Source: Toxoplasma gondii ME49 (Eukaryota; Apicomplexa; Conoidasida; Eucoccidiorida; Sarcocystidae). From it: 64,000 nt of DNA. The stretch is taken from the NCBI RefSeq assembly GCF_000006565.2, contig NC_031480.1:1566144-1630143 (forward strand), written 5' to 3'. Shown piece after piece: positions 1-12,160 of the stretch. Both the position numbers and the translations under genes were made by a program. The notes beneath the pieces are model-generated. The model searched no databases. It saw only the letters and a list, made by a program, of their open reading frames with translations, and had not been told where the DNA came from. Position 1 is the stretch's first letter, and every line of letters starts with the position of its first letter.

Positions 1-2868
1 GCAGGCGGAACAGGAACAGCGGACAGACACGCTGACAAGGCGGCTGAAGCCTCGAAACCAGACGGCAACGGCCGAACCGCAGGAGGTCGAGAGGGCTGCC
101 CCACGCTCGAGAGGCCCCCGGGGAGAAAAGGGACTCCACGGTGAGGAAGGTTTCGTGACGCTTCCTCTGGAGATGAGCAATATTGCATCTGCTGAGAGAA
201 AGGTTCAGGAGGCACGTAGCGACTGCCAGAACCAGCCAAATTCCTCACGGGCCGTGTCGGGTTGGGTGCACACGGATGACCGCAGCTGCCCACCCACCGT
301 GTTTGCAGAAAGACACTCGAGGGTTCTGGGGTTTGAGATGGAACGGAGGGATACGCCACGGAAGTCTGAGCCGCAGGGGGTGCTCCACCCTTCCCCACAT
401 GGGGCGCCATCGCCAGGAGGGCCGCCACCAAGGTGGTCCACGCATTTGAATTGGAACTGTTCGTCTCTTGTGCAAGACCTGGGACTCTGCGAGATTGGTC
501 TGGAATATCTCCTGGAGCTCCAGAGTGGCTAGAAGTGAAGAAAGCAACTGGACTTTTCTGGGTAGTAGAAGGGCCACTCACTGGCGGCACGTTGCCAGGT
601 GGGGAGAGAAGTCGAGACACTGCCACCAGGGCCGCCAAAGCCGCGGCACCCTGATTCTCCCCCCTGACTCCGGCCACCGCTGTCGGCAAACCTGGAAACA
701 GTGTGTTGTTCATCCCGGCGCCGGACGTGCCACGGTGGCTGATACCGTTGCATGACACTTTCGCACTGGTGGTCCCAGTTGCGGAAGCTTCGTTCCTGAA
801 TTCGCGAAGCAACCACTCGTCGCGGTATTGCCCCTGGGAAGACACCAAAGGAGCAGCCATGGAGTCTTGGAGGAACTTTGCCAAGTCAATACCACCAGTG
901 CCTCCCACGGAACTGCCTCGTGAAGAATGCGGAGCATTCGCTCCATGAGTCAGAAACTTTTCACGAGCAGACAGTGACGGTGTATCGGAGGACAGCGAGG
1001 AGGCTGCTTCCAGGTTTCCGACACCCGCCAGCGGTGACGAAGCTCCAAACTGGGTGCCGTGCTGCGTAGAAGACCCCAGGAGAAGAGTGGGAATGAAGGG
1101 CGCTGCCCCAGGATTCAGAGAGCTGGAATTCAGGCTCTGCCGAGAGTCGCTACTGCTTGACCGCGACGCCGTCTCCTTTGCGAAACTTTTTTCCGGATGA
1201 GACGCAGACACGCCATCCGCTGCCCTAAGCGACTCGTCAGACACGAGGGCGCTCTCCTCTCGAGGCCCTACTACAATATGTACGGGCGTCGCATCCAGTC
1301 CAGAAAGCGGAAGGATTTCCCTTCCTCGACTCAAGGTCACTTTGTATGTCAGGAGTCCGGCCTTGGGCACGGTCGTTTGCTTCTCGTTTTGCTGGCCGCA
1401 CACAGAGCCACATCTTCGTGATTGGCCCTCCCTTGTCTTAGTCTCTTTCCAAGCACTGGCTCTCATCTTCGGCTCCTGGGGTCGAAGCTGATGCAGACTC
1501 GACGATCGCGACGTGTCACTTTCCACATTCAGAGGGACTTTCCTCAGAGCTGTGTTTGTCACATGAAAAGCGCCAGGTTCACATGGCCCTCGACCGTGTA
1601 TCTCAACCACGCAGACTGTCGGTTTCTCTCTTTCAGTGGCCAAACCGGCATGGCCACCTGCAGGAGGCTGTGAATGCCCGTGATGGTGAATCCCAACTCC
1701 CACACGCGGCTTCAGATGCGTGCCTCTGTGGAATTTTTCGCTCGCGATGTTGTGAGACTGACTGGGCAAAGGCTCGTCCTCCGGTTCCCCTTTTTTCCAA
1801 GACGCAAGTCCGACCGAAGAATGCCCCTTTTCGTCTTGCCACTCTGAATTCGCTTCCCTGGGGCTTTTTCTGTTTGTCTTGTTCAAAGACTGCAGCGCTT
1901 GTATCGCAGAGGTCACCACGTGTGCCGCTGCTGATTCGCGGCAATCGTGTCCTGACGCCTCGCTGCTCGTACTAATGCTGCCGCGGCTGGTGTCTTGAAG
2001 GCGGTCTTCGCTGTGGGTGCTTGCCTCATCAGGACCACCCCGAAGCTCCTCTGCTGTGTGTGCGAATCTGCAGCAGACACAAGAAACAAAGGAGGCATTC
2101 CCACTAGCGAAGCAGGACACCTTTCGACGCGAGGGGGGAGACTCGAGTTTGAACCTGAGGGAACGACATAACTTAACCTAAGAGACTTAGGCCTAAAGAT
2201 TCTCTTCGAAATCTCTACGCAGGAAGCAGTGCGTGGCCTTGTTTCACCACGATGGACACTTTCTTTCGCAGAGGAGGCAAATCGAGAAGCGCGTTGATGG
2301 GGGTAAATGTATAAGTCACACCGATACGGTCTCTTACCGGCACGATGCACCGCTGAGGCAGACACCTTTTGCGTGGAATTTGCACATGGCCGTTTTGAAC
2401 GTGAGGAGCTGATGGCCATTACACCGGAGGTCCTCCTTGCTGTGGGCGTACGGACATCCGGGATCCTCGCAGATTTGACCGCGAAAGACACGACGACACC
2501 ACTTTGTGCAGCGCAGATCAGGTGGTGTTCGGAGCTCTTCCTGAGTGTAAAAACAGAGAGAAACCTCTCGCTCGAGATATAGGGATATATTTGAGCAGTT
2601 CGTTGCCGCGAAGATAAGCTCTGCACCGTTTGTGTCTTGAATCTTCTGACCCCGTGTAACTTACTTGTGAGTGAGCAAAGCTACAATGGTCTTTCCGCGG
2701 GCAGACTCCTGTTGAATGGAGTTTCGGGCACAACTGAGTCTTCCAAAATATTTCACGGACCAAATTCGATTGCTGTGCTGAAGGAATCGGGCGGCCTGAC
2801 GGAGCTGAAACGCAAGCGGTCCCAGCTTTCGACCTCGGGCGGTTTGACCGCTTGACTCGGTGTTCCAT
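1..2868 (-). CDS. Triple CCCH zinc-finger RNA-binding protein (partial, runs off left edge)
   Basis: Three exons are visible: 2665-2868, 2338-2540 and 1-2067. All have GT-AG borders and the phases match (0, then 2). The start is the ATG at 2868-2866, and an upstream exon cannot be excluded. Together they give 824 complete codons and the frame is still open at the window edge. Three CCCH fingers sit in the first 150 residues: finger 1 (C-x8-C-x5-C-x3-H, ending CSFAH), finger 2 (C-x8-C-x4-C-x3-H, ending CPYAH) and finger 3 (C-x7-C-x5-C-x3-H, ending CRFAH). Each is followed by an EEL/EDL helix start. The intron between exons 2 and 3 cuts finger 3 just before its last histidine segment. The remaining 690 residues are Ser/Pro/Ala-rich with no known domain. 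CCCH fingers of this type bind RNA, so a role in mRNA control is inferred. Targets and localisation cannot be read from the sequence. Confidence 0.85.
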
Positions 2869-5607
2869 CTTGGGTGGCTCGACCTTGGCAGACACGATCT
2901 TGAAGCGGCCACACGCATGGACTTTGTTCCGTCGCGAGCAGGTACACGACAGGACGACGAACCTGAAAAAACGGAATCAACGTTACAGCGCGAAAAAGTT
3001 GAAAGACGCAGGCCTAAGCGCCAGGGTTAGGTTGACCGCACGCTCAACCCACGGCCGAGTTTCCGGACGGATATGCCGCCACAAAACAGCTAACATATCT
3101 ACAGATGAAAACAACAGACGCGACTCTTCGTCAGTGTGCAAAAAAAACTGTTGCAGCGTTCAAGTCCACTTGTCGTCCATACCCGGCATTAGGCATCAGC
3201 GTTTAGCTATCTTTTGAATTCAAGCATTGCATTCGTGCTTTAATATCTGAAGACAGGTCCCACGACAGTGCGTGCCCAAAGAACGGCATCTACTCCGCCT
3301 ACCTTCGAAGTCGCTGGAGAGTGTGTATCTAATGATGGATTTTCGCAGTTCCACGAAAATCCCGCCTAGAGCCCACGAATCGCCTCCGTTTCGTATATCT
3401 CCAGATCGACCACAGACGCCTGAGACAAAATTGGCGTCGCGGAGCTCCCGTTCTGAAATGCCTACAAGACGCAGGGAACACCTGTGTATCACCCGCGCAC
3501 GGGGCTTCGCCTCCTCTCGCCGAGAGTAGGGAGACTCGACCTCAGAATCGAATGGGGAAGAGACGGGAGCTGAGCGGCAACTGAAATACCTTACAGGAAA
3601 CCCCTCCTTAAAAAAGCGTGAAGATGAAGGACCGGAGACGAAGGGATTTTGCGTCAGAGGGTGTATACAATCGGAAAGCAAAACGCTCCGGTCAGCCCTT
3701 AGGAACACCTCTGGTATAGAGTGTGTGAAACACACTGTCCTGCTTCGTCTTGGCGTTTTTTTCCGGTCACGCACACCAATGGTTGTCTACAGGCCGACAC
3801 CTTTCCTAAAATGAACTAAACACAGCCGGTCAGAACCGAATGCAGTACGACCGAACGTCCACAGGCACGATACCAGGAAAGGGACGGTTTTCGTGTAGTG
3901 TCCATCATCTCGAAAGTTTCCGAACGATTCCGGTGGTGAAAGCTGGCACGTCTTTGCACGGGGCGCGGCTGTCTTCCGCACAGAGAAGAGTTGGTAAGCG
4001 CAGAGGCAGGAGGTGCCGCCGGGGTTGCTCGTCTTCTGAGCGGAGCAGCATCTACAAGCTGTGGGGGGGAACCAGAATTATGGAAGACACGTGCCGCCCT
4101 CCACCTTCCACTCTGAAGCAGTCGCGTCTTGCACCGCGAGAGACAGCAAACATCTCCACCGCTGGGGAATAAATTAGGAGCCTACACTGTTGGAGACCGA
4201 AATCTGCATTTACATATCACCGATTCACGACACCTCTCTCTAGCAAGGCACGTTCCATTTTGCCGTGGAAGCGTGGAGCAGTGCAAGGGGGAGCCGAAGG
4301 TCCCCCAGGGAAAACAGCCGCACGGTGTTCGGTGTGTGGCCGAGCCGAAGAAGTGAACAGAAGGTACCAAGTGCAGTCTTTCCACGGACAGGCAATAGGT
4401 GGCTGGTTTCTTCACGCTAGACATACATAGGACAGAGGGTTATCCGCGGTTCGTGTCGACACGGACACGGCATTCAGAGGTAGAACGGAAGCAGCACAGG
4501 AGATTGCTCGTTGCTTTGCAGCGGTGTAGCGAGACACCAGCCTCGAAACGATAACAAAGGATTTGGACTGGGTTCTCAAATTAGTGACCGCTAGAGACTC
4601 GCTATCAAAAAACTGGAGCGACGAAAGAGCCACATTTCTCACAGTTTTTTCTTATCCATGGCCTCGTCCATGCTTCGTTTTGGCTGTTCTGCTAACATGG
4701 CAACCCAACTCTTTGGCGTAAAGCTGAGGCGTTTGTGCTCGTTCGAGAGTGCGAGGCCTCTCAGACATGAAAGGTCGAAGAAGCCGACGCTCGTCGAGCG
4801 GTCGTCACGGCTGTAAAAAAACAGGGTTTCTTTCCACATCTTTCGACGTGCCTCATCTGCCTACATGTATTTCTCGTGCAGAGCTGTCAAATCCAGAGAG
4901 GGTTACGAGACACGTTCTTAAACACAGGGCACTGAACCTCGTTAGATAGGCTGTCCAAAGCCTCCTGGTTCAGTACCCGCATGCCGACAAAGTAACTTGC
5001 CATTGAATAAACGCCGCGGTCAAGCTCTTAACAGTACGTTACCCCCAGTTCGTTTTCCGGAGTACCGCATGGCCACTTAGCATGTGACGAAGGCGCTGGT
5101 CAGTTTGTGTTGCCTGGCCATTCCATTTGCTCTTGGGGAATCAACACGGCGGCTCTAGCCAGGCCGACAAAGTGATTCAACTCTAGGTAGCCTTTCTCTA
5201 AGGTCTAAGCTGTTGCCCTGCAGTCAACCAGAAAGCAAGCTCCAAAGACAACGAACGAGGCGTCGGGTCTGTTGCTGTGTTGCGATGTTAAGCCCCCATT
5301 TTCTACATGAACGGCTTCTGGCGGAAAAACTGTATTCGTGCTCCAACAATTAACCCACGCAGCCGTGAAAAAATAAAAACGTTGAATATTCGACCTGTTC
5401 GAAGCCTCAGGTGTCTCTTTTTGGTCACAGCATAAGCTTTCCCCGTTCACTTCCCTCCAGATAAGTCCACGGTTGTACGGAGCAAGAGACCGGTTCAGAA
5501 GAGAGACGGGTCGAACAACAGTGTCCCGAAAAATTGTCTCACCCCGTTACAAAGTCGGGGAACTTCTTATGGCAAAAAAAGGAGGCTGCTGTCAAACAGT
5601 CGAAAAG
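2869..5607. other. Gene-free stretch between two minus-strand genes
   Basis: No open frame here has recognisable protein motifs or a convincing chain of splice sites. The longest open frames (for example 3220-3774 on the minus strand) are basic, low in structure and look like chance. The stretch should hold the 3' UTR of the ZCCHC9-type gene and the promoter and 5' UTR of the CCCH gene. I see no tRNA-like or repeat structure in it. Confidence 0.5.
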
Positions 5608-8466
5608 CTAGGCGCTCTGTCCCATCCAGAACTCGTCTGGATCAGGCTCTTGGATTTTTCTGTGAACCTTCCCTCCAGTTGCACTTCCTCGTTCCGTTGT
5701 TTGCATCTTTTGTTTGTTCTCGTTCCTGTTTTCAGTTCGACCTCGTGAATTGCCCTTCGCCCGACTCTGTTTTTCCTGGTTTGATCGCTCCTTCTGCTGG
5801 CGCTGGAATTCGGGGCACTCTATTTGAAGATGGTAAATCGACCCACAAGTGTGGCACGACCCCCCTTGAGGGTATTTGCCTGGAGCAACAAGAGGGAAAA
5901 AGCGGAAATGTGCATTGCTTGGATCTGTTGACAACTGCACTGGAATGCACATCAAAATGATTTGGCACTGTGGGATCCGGACTGGGTCCACCACGCGATA
6001 AACTCGAAATGGATTGGCTGGCATATGTCACACAAAAAATTATCGATGACCGTTCAGAATAATTGATCATCACCGTTAACTCATTTTCAATGAAGTCAAC
6101 GGATCAATGCACTGGTCCTGTTTCGCTTCCGCCAGTCTTTCTATGTGCATGTCTCTGAAAACTCGTAGCCGGATACGTTCTTCCGCCTCACTGATGCTCT
6201 ATCAGCAGAAGACATCGGCGACACATCTTTTGAGTGACACGCAACGCCCCTTCTTTGCAATACCATGCAGTAACTTTAAAATAACCAATTTTTCCATCCC
6301 TTACCTGTTTTCGATTTAGGACAACCAGAAGACAAGTGTCCTTTTTCGCCACAGATGAAGCACAATGCGAACGGTAGCGCTCCGTGCTGTTGACAACCAA
6401 AACAACAAACGTAAAGGAATGTCGCATGCTGCACAAGCACGTGTTTCGGCCACAGCTCTCCTTTCCGTCATCTCGCGTCAGACGTCACGCTGCCTGTCTG
6501 ACCTGGCTATGAAATAGAGGTGTTGGTTTCATGGCATTGTACCTGTTCCACCTGAGGCTGACCCGAGCTCCACAAAAAACATCTCCGGTCCATTTTTTAT
6601 AATTTGTACGGCACAAAGCATTAGAAAATCCTGCTGAACCTACTGGTTTCCGTTTTTTCTTGCAATTCTTTAGCGTGTGATCTGTCGCTCCACAGTTGAA
6701 GCAAATGCCGCTCATGAGCGGTCCCGCTTTGGCGTCACTTTGCTTCGCGACATTCTCCGCGGCAGAAGACCCTGTGGCGCTGGATTGGGCGAGAGGGCAA
6801 TTCTCCAACACGTGACCCTTCTCTCTGCCTGTGGACGATGCAACTCATGCAACACAGCAAGAAACAAAATCTTCGCCTCACTTCCCCAGCTACAAAAATC
6901 GATGTGATGTTCGCTTTGCAGCCTGGGGTGTCACGTTGACCTCAACCTAAAAAAACGACTCCCGTCCATCCCAGTCCCGATGCGGCAGCTTCTTGAATGC
7001 ATTTCGGCCATGCTACTGCAGAGAACGAACAGACCTCGATAGCTAGGGCTTCTCGAATCCCGAGAGTGTTCGGGACAAGCATCACCACATACGTCCCTAA
7101 TGCAGCATTTCCCACGGCAAACGCCAGTGTGAGTATTCTGGATGCAGCTGTTGAGAAACCGCGAATAGCAGCTCAGCATAACTTGAGCAAGGTCGGACAG
7201 ACGCACAGGGCCTGTGTCCTCTCAAAAACATTGCCGAATACTCTAGCAGCAGTTCAGAGCATCAAGTCACGATAGTGAGCACAAGAAAAAAAACGAACGG
7301 TAACTATCTTGAATTTCAAGACTTCATCAAGTATACTGTATAAATAATCTTTTTTTTATTTGATTGCAAACTTGAAGTAAAATCCTGAGCACCAAATATT
7401 ATAATATTGAAAATAATGTCTCCAGTTATCCGTTCGATCCCCTTGGTATTGTTGAATACCCCAAGCGACACCGGCATGCATCACGTAAAGATCGAATTAT
7501 TCTCTCATTTTACTCGATTTGCGATACATTTGCTGTATGACCATAGATTAGCGGCTAAAGCGTTGCGGGGGGAGTAACATAGCTGTTACTCTGTCATCCC
7601 CCTAAATAGTTAACTCCTTGGCGGCTACGAGTGAAGCGAGAACTGGAAACATTTGCGTGGCTTCGTTCAAACTTACATCGCAGGCAGATTTTGTTCAACT
7701 TTTTCTTCTGTGAACCGGTGAGTTTCTTCGACGCCAGATGTGGCTTCTGGGTGCCCTTGGTTGAATCGCGTTTGCTCGCCAGGTTCTTTGATTTCCCCTT
7801 TCCTCCCTGTTTGGCTTGTTGAGCAGCCTTGAGCTTCTTCTTCGACTTCTCGAGCTGCCCCCCCACCTTGATTTCGCCTCGCTCAGCCTTGGCCAGGAGA
7901 GCAAGACGCGCCCGAAGTCTCTTCTGCCTAGACTTGGTCATTTCACTGCGATTCTCAAGCTCCGCCACCAGTTCCGCCATCCTTTCTCTCACTTGTTCTA
8001 TAGTCCAACATTCTCTTCGTTTCCGCTTCTTCCTCATGACGGGTTTGTCTTTCACACCGGCCGACCCTGCAGCGTCCGCCTCCTCCGAAGTAACTGACTG
8101 ATCGTCATTTCCCAAGTCAGCCACGTCGCTGTCTCTGCCTTCTGCCGCCTGAGGAAAGTCCCCTTCGTTCTCCTCGCCTTGACTGTCGTTGTCATGAGAA
8201 GTCAGTTGCTTCTCTTTGCGCCGTCCTGATTCAGACTTCCTGCTCGCGCCCTTCGGAGAGGCTGAGCGATGAGTTTTCTCGTTTGTCCGTCTGCCCACGC
8301 ATTTCTTCTTCAGCCTCACTCCATCTGCAGCAGATGCATCGTCCGTACTTTTAGGATCAGACGGGGTATCAATCTCAGACTGCCTTCGCCGTTTCTTATT
8401 TCCATTACCTGTTGCGAAAGGGAAATGCCGGGCAGAGTCACAGGACCCACTCAGAGTTCGTGCCAT
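5608..8466 (-). CDS. ZCCHC9: Zinc-knuckle CCHC protein, ZCCHC9 family
   Basis: Four exons (7677-8466, 6644-6828, 6305-6386, 5608-5879) join in perfect phase into 442 residues. The start is the ATG at 8466 and the stop is TAG at 5608-5610. Residues 1-260 are basic and charged with Lys/Arg-rich stretches and a probable coiled coil. Four C-x2-C-x4-H-x4-C knuckles follow: CLRCREKGHVLENC (about 261-274), CFNCGATDHTLKNC (306-319), CFICGEKGHLSSGC (334-347) and CHTCGSIYHLQIEC (361-374). The number, spacing and the linker between knuckles 2 and 3 (KKKRKP, then LPFALC) match animal ZCCHC9. ZCCHC9 is a nucleolar/nuclear RNA-binding protein of about 270 residues, so this one has a long N-terminal extension. 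A role in rRNA or RNA processing is inferred from the family. Knuckle 1 is split by the first intron between its two first cysteines. Confidence 0.9.
7290..7545. other. AT-rich island in intron 1 of the ZCCHC9 gene
   Basis: This part of the 848-base first intron is clearly richer in A+T than everything around it. It has runs such as a T8 tract near 7350 and alternating ATTATAATATT near 7397. The reverse strand carries a short open frame (about 46 codons, near 7365-7505) with no match I recognise. Candidate explanations are an organellar DNA fragment, which is common in coccidian nuclear genomes, or a decayed mobile element. Nothing in the sequence decides between them. Confidence 0.4.
7567..7602. 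repeat. Hairpin (inverted repeat) in intron 1 of the ZCCHC9 gene
   Basis: GAGTAACA at 7572-7579 pairs perfectly with TGTTACTC at 7584-7591 across a four-base TAGC loop. A G6 run just outside on the 5' side can pair with a C5 run at 7598-7602 after a short bulge. The element sits at the edge of the AT-rich island, so both may derive from one inserted fragment. Function unknown. Confidence 0.5.
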
Positions 8467-11400
8467 CTTGGTTCCCCGCGGCGAGCTACTAACTAAACCG
8501 CATTTCCATACAATCCTGCTGGCAAATAAAGCGATTTAAATTTAGCGTAGATTTCTCGCTACCGCATGCAAACCCTTTGTCTGGAAGTTCGTCGGTCAGC
8601 CCCAGCCGCGTTCCAGGCGCCGATTGGGGAGCTTCGATGATAGTCCAAAGAAAAAAGATCTGACTGCAGTCTCAGCCACAATGTCTTGAATGACAACAAC
8701 TGCCTTGATCTGGACAAGATACAAAATAGTTTCTGATGGATGTGGCTTAGATCGCAGACGTGACCTTCAAGGTTTTAGGCCAGAGATTTTTCGCTTAGTT
8801 TCGATGGCGACGAAAAAACGAGCGCATGCTCTTTGAGTACCCCGCCCGCCGCGCCCCCGCACAGCCGGCGGCCAAGTTTCTGTGCAGTCGCAGTGATCAA
8901 TGCACCAAGGAAAAAGGGTGATTAAAGAAAGTAGCCACCAGGATAGTGATAAAGAATGAATTCGTTCTGTTGAAACACCCACTTGCGCGTCTCGTTAGCA
9001 GTTGGTGACAGGGCAGTTTTCTCTATCCACCGCGAGGCAGTTTTTTTTTGCAGAAAGTTTATGCCGCTAGTAGCAGTCGCGTAATTGTTCAGCCACTTTA
9101 GCAAAATCAAGGAAACATTTGGTAGCGAATTGATGTAACTGGCTACGCCGTGTCCCGCGTTTCGGCTTCTACTTGGTTCGTCTCCTTGATTTCCAAGAGG
9201 AACCCTTCTGGTGATGTGTTTTCTCAGTTAGCTACCGGAGCCAGGTCACCGGTTTAATACACGGGGCCACACCACTTTGCCGTATGAAAAAGACGAGGAC
9301 ATGAGGGCATCGTAAACGGTGTTGCTCTCTTCATAACTGAACTGGCCACTCTACACGCAGCTACAGTTTGAGTTCAAGCGAAGTTCAGAAGTATCTCGAA
9401 AGACAAATCATTCTGTTCTCACGGTTCACTACCGCATCTGTTCTCAGGGCATAGAAGAGGCATTCTCAAGATTCGTCTTTGTCTGTGTGTAGTAGCTGTT
9501 CTGTCGCGGCGGCACCTTGGAGGATGTCATGCCGCAACAGAGAAATTCGACAACTACACAGTGGCTTTAGCTACGTCGCCGAATTCGGTGCATGTGAGAC
9601 GTTGCTGGCTGGTGCACCGAAGAATAAGCTTTCTCCGTGGAAACAACTATGCTTGCCACTCTCAAAAACTCCTCTCCGACTAGGATCGACTCCGTCATGA
9701 GCTTGAATAACGTCGCGGTGGGCTTGCAGCATCTTGAAAAGTCTTTTCTCTGAAAAAAGATGGTAAGAAATAGTCACAAACCGCATCAACATCGCTCAAC
9801 AGTGACGGAACCATTGTCATCTAGTAAAAGGACCTTGCATCCGCATACAGAAAACCTCTTCATCAGGGCCTGGAAACATATCGTGAGGCTGCGCAAGCTG
9901 TGTGTCGACTCATATCAACGTTAATGATTGAAGAAACGTTGAGTGTCTTGTAATGTGATAGATCTTCGCGCGGTGGGTCACTGTATGTGTATCACATTTG
10001 AGCAGCGCCGCGTGCCAAAGGATAAGCATATCCTGGCAAAGTTGTTTCACAAAATACACATGTTGCTCCCGGAGTAGCTTTTGGAAGACCACAGTGCACA
10101 CTCACGTGCCTTGCGAATGGGCTGAAGCGACACAGTGTCCCACGAAATATCTAGTGCACACAGGAGGTAGAGTCGAAGAGGATCCGACCAACAGTTTGAC
10201 TATTCAAGAGCTGAAAGTTTACCACAACATTAGGGGGAGACAGCCTTGACGTGCTTTCGTAGGCTGAAAGGAGGGCGCCCGCTAGTCGCTGTGTGGACTT
10301 CTGAAATTCATTCTTATGACGATACGTAAGGTGGTCCTATGACTTTTGTCTGCTGGGCGACGGAATGCAAGGTCCCAGTAGATCTAGTTGCACCAACACA
10401 GCCGATACAGTCTACTTCATTTGGAAAGGGGTGGGCGTCTTCCGGTGTCGGACAGGGGATCCAAGCCTCCAGTAGAACTTAGTGGTCGCTGTGGACAGTC
10501 GCACCTATCAGAGAATGTTCAGTGCTATCCTGACTTGTATATTGACGGCGAATTCACGTTACGGTACCACTTCAGTATATGCGATCTCTGTGGCTGGCAA
10601 CCAGCCCATTTCGCTTGTCCCGTCCTTCGGGGACTCAAACGACAACTAAATTTCCTTGAACTTTCACTACATAACGCGGACTGCAGGGTCGAGCAAAAGT
10701 GACTGCCTTCGACTTCCTCGGGAGGAAACCTGAGGACCCAATCACCTGAAAGCCACCCCTCGAGTTCCAGAGTTGAAGGGAGAGAAACTGGTTCGTCCCC
10801 TGTTTATCACCGGCACCATATTCGGTGTGGATGTATGAAACAGTGAAGCCGTCCGATGTTGGAGTCCCCGACGACAGCGCCATTCACCGTGCAGTAACAT
10901 GCACCTATGATCTAGGAATTGGCACTGCGTCACTTTGCGGACAGGTGACTTCAGCAGCGATGATACCGTCTCACCGACGCCGTCAACAATATCGACAGGG
11001 GTGTTTTTAACCAGGAGTGTTAAGTATTTTCTCAGCATCGTACACACTTCCGAGTAGTTGGCTGATTGACAGGAAGTTGCTCAGCTGCACATCGTTGGCT
11101 TTGTGTAGACTGTTGCATCGACGGAGGGTGCATGTGCCCCGGCTCGCTCGGCTGCAATATTAAGCACCACGGGTTGACCCTGTAACAGCAGACATCGCAT
11201 GCGTGTGCAGGCTTCTTGGAGGGTCGAGAACCCCTGTGTGCCGAGAAGGTGTTTGAGGTGTTTTCAGTTGCTTTGCTGCGTTGACAATATACATATAGAT
11301 TTCCTAGTATTACGTTCTTTGTGCTTACTGCAGAAGCGATGGTGCCCCGATCCCCGACAGTGGGCTCTGGGCCTTCGGCTTGACGAGCTTCTAGCGTCGG

Positions 11401-11988
11401 CGCCCCGTGCGTCTTTCTTTCCCTGTCTCTCCGACACACCTTGGTTTTATCTCCGCTGCTCCATCGCCTGGCCTTGCTGTCCATCTCCAGTTCTTGATGG
11501 GGTCTTTCTTTCGGCGTTGTGTTTCCGTTTAAGCTGCTAGGTCTGCGGCCTCGAACTCCCGAACCCTTGATCGCATCACCGTGTGCCGGGTGGGTCGGCC
11601 TCCACCTGCAACTCATCTTCGGCATGTGGATACTGTAGCATTTGCCTAGTCCCGCTTTAAAGTCGCATTAAATCAAATATTTACCCACCAATCTCCAATA
11701 TCTTCTGCGGCTCAGTGAACTTTTTCTTCCAGAAGCACGCTTTGTCAACGTGTTTCGTGCCGTTGGCTTTCTATCCCCAATTGCTATAAACCTGGATAAT
11801 CGCAAACTCGCATTTGATTTCTCCCTGGAATAGGTGAGCTGGAAGCTCGTGGGTCTTCTCCTCAGTCGTGTTTTGAATGCCTCTGTCTACCGGGTCCAAG
11901 TTCTAGAATCAATGCTTGCGCACCAACGCCGTCGAGGTTTTCTCTGTTAAACGTCTAATGCCCAGAACGGTATCTGCTGGCGGTATCA
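8467..11988. other. Divergent intergenic region
   Basis: This lies between the divergent starts of the ZCCHC9-type gene (minus) and the giant TSP1 gene (plus), so it should carry both promoters and 5' UTRs. The open frames inside it (the longest is 11032-11625 on the minus strand, basic and without motifs) have no domain and no consistent splice partners. I see no RNA gene or repeat here. Confidence 0.5.
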
Positions 11989-12160
11989 ATGGGGGCCCGC
12001 GCCGTGTGGTCAGCTGGCAGCGACGCGGGTCGCACATGGCTTTTACGTGCAGGACCTGTCTGCGCTTTGCTCGTTCTAAGTCTCTGTTCCTTCCTCTTTC
12101 TCGTCTGCAAATCCAGTGCAGAAGCACGGGCAACGACTCCGGTGTCGGAGCCAAGAGAAG
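11989..12160 (+). other. First coding exon of the TSP1 gene: signal sequence
   Basis: The ATG at 11989 opens a 57-codon exon. A basic N-terminus (Arg at residues 4 and 15) is followed by a hydrophobic core (CALLVLSLCSFLFLVC, about residues 25-40) and then a polar SSAEARATT stretch, which is a good signal peptide with a plausible cleavage site. The exon ends with a GT donor at 12161 in phase 1. It joins in frame to the acceptor at 12786 (CTTCAG), where exon 2 starts. An upstream ATG at 11958 is in another frame. Confidence 0.8.

Noticed and set aside
6829..6870. Apparent CMSC cysteine pair just upstream of knuckle 1
   Set aside because: It is in intron 1 and out of frame. The true first pair (CLRC) is formed by splicing 7677 to 6828.
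11032..11625. 197-codon minus-strand open frame upstream of the giant gene
   Set aside because: Basic, repetitive-looking composition with no domain or homologue I recognise, inside a divergent promoter region.
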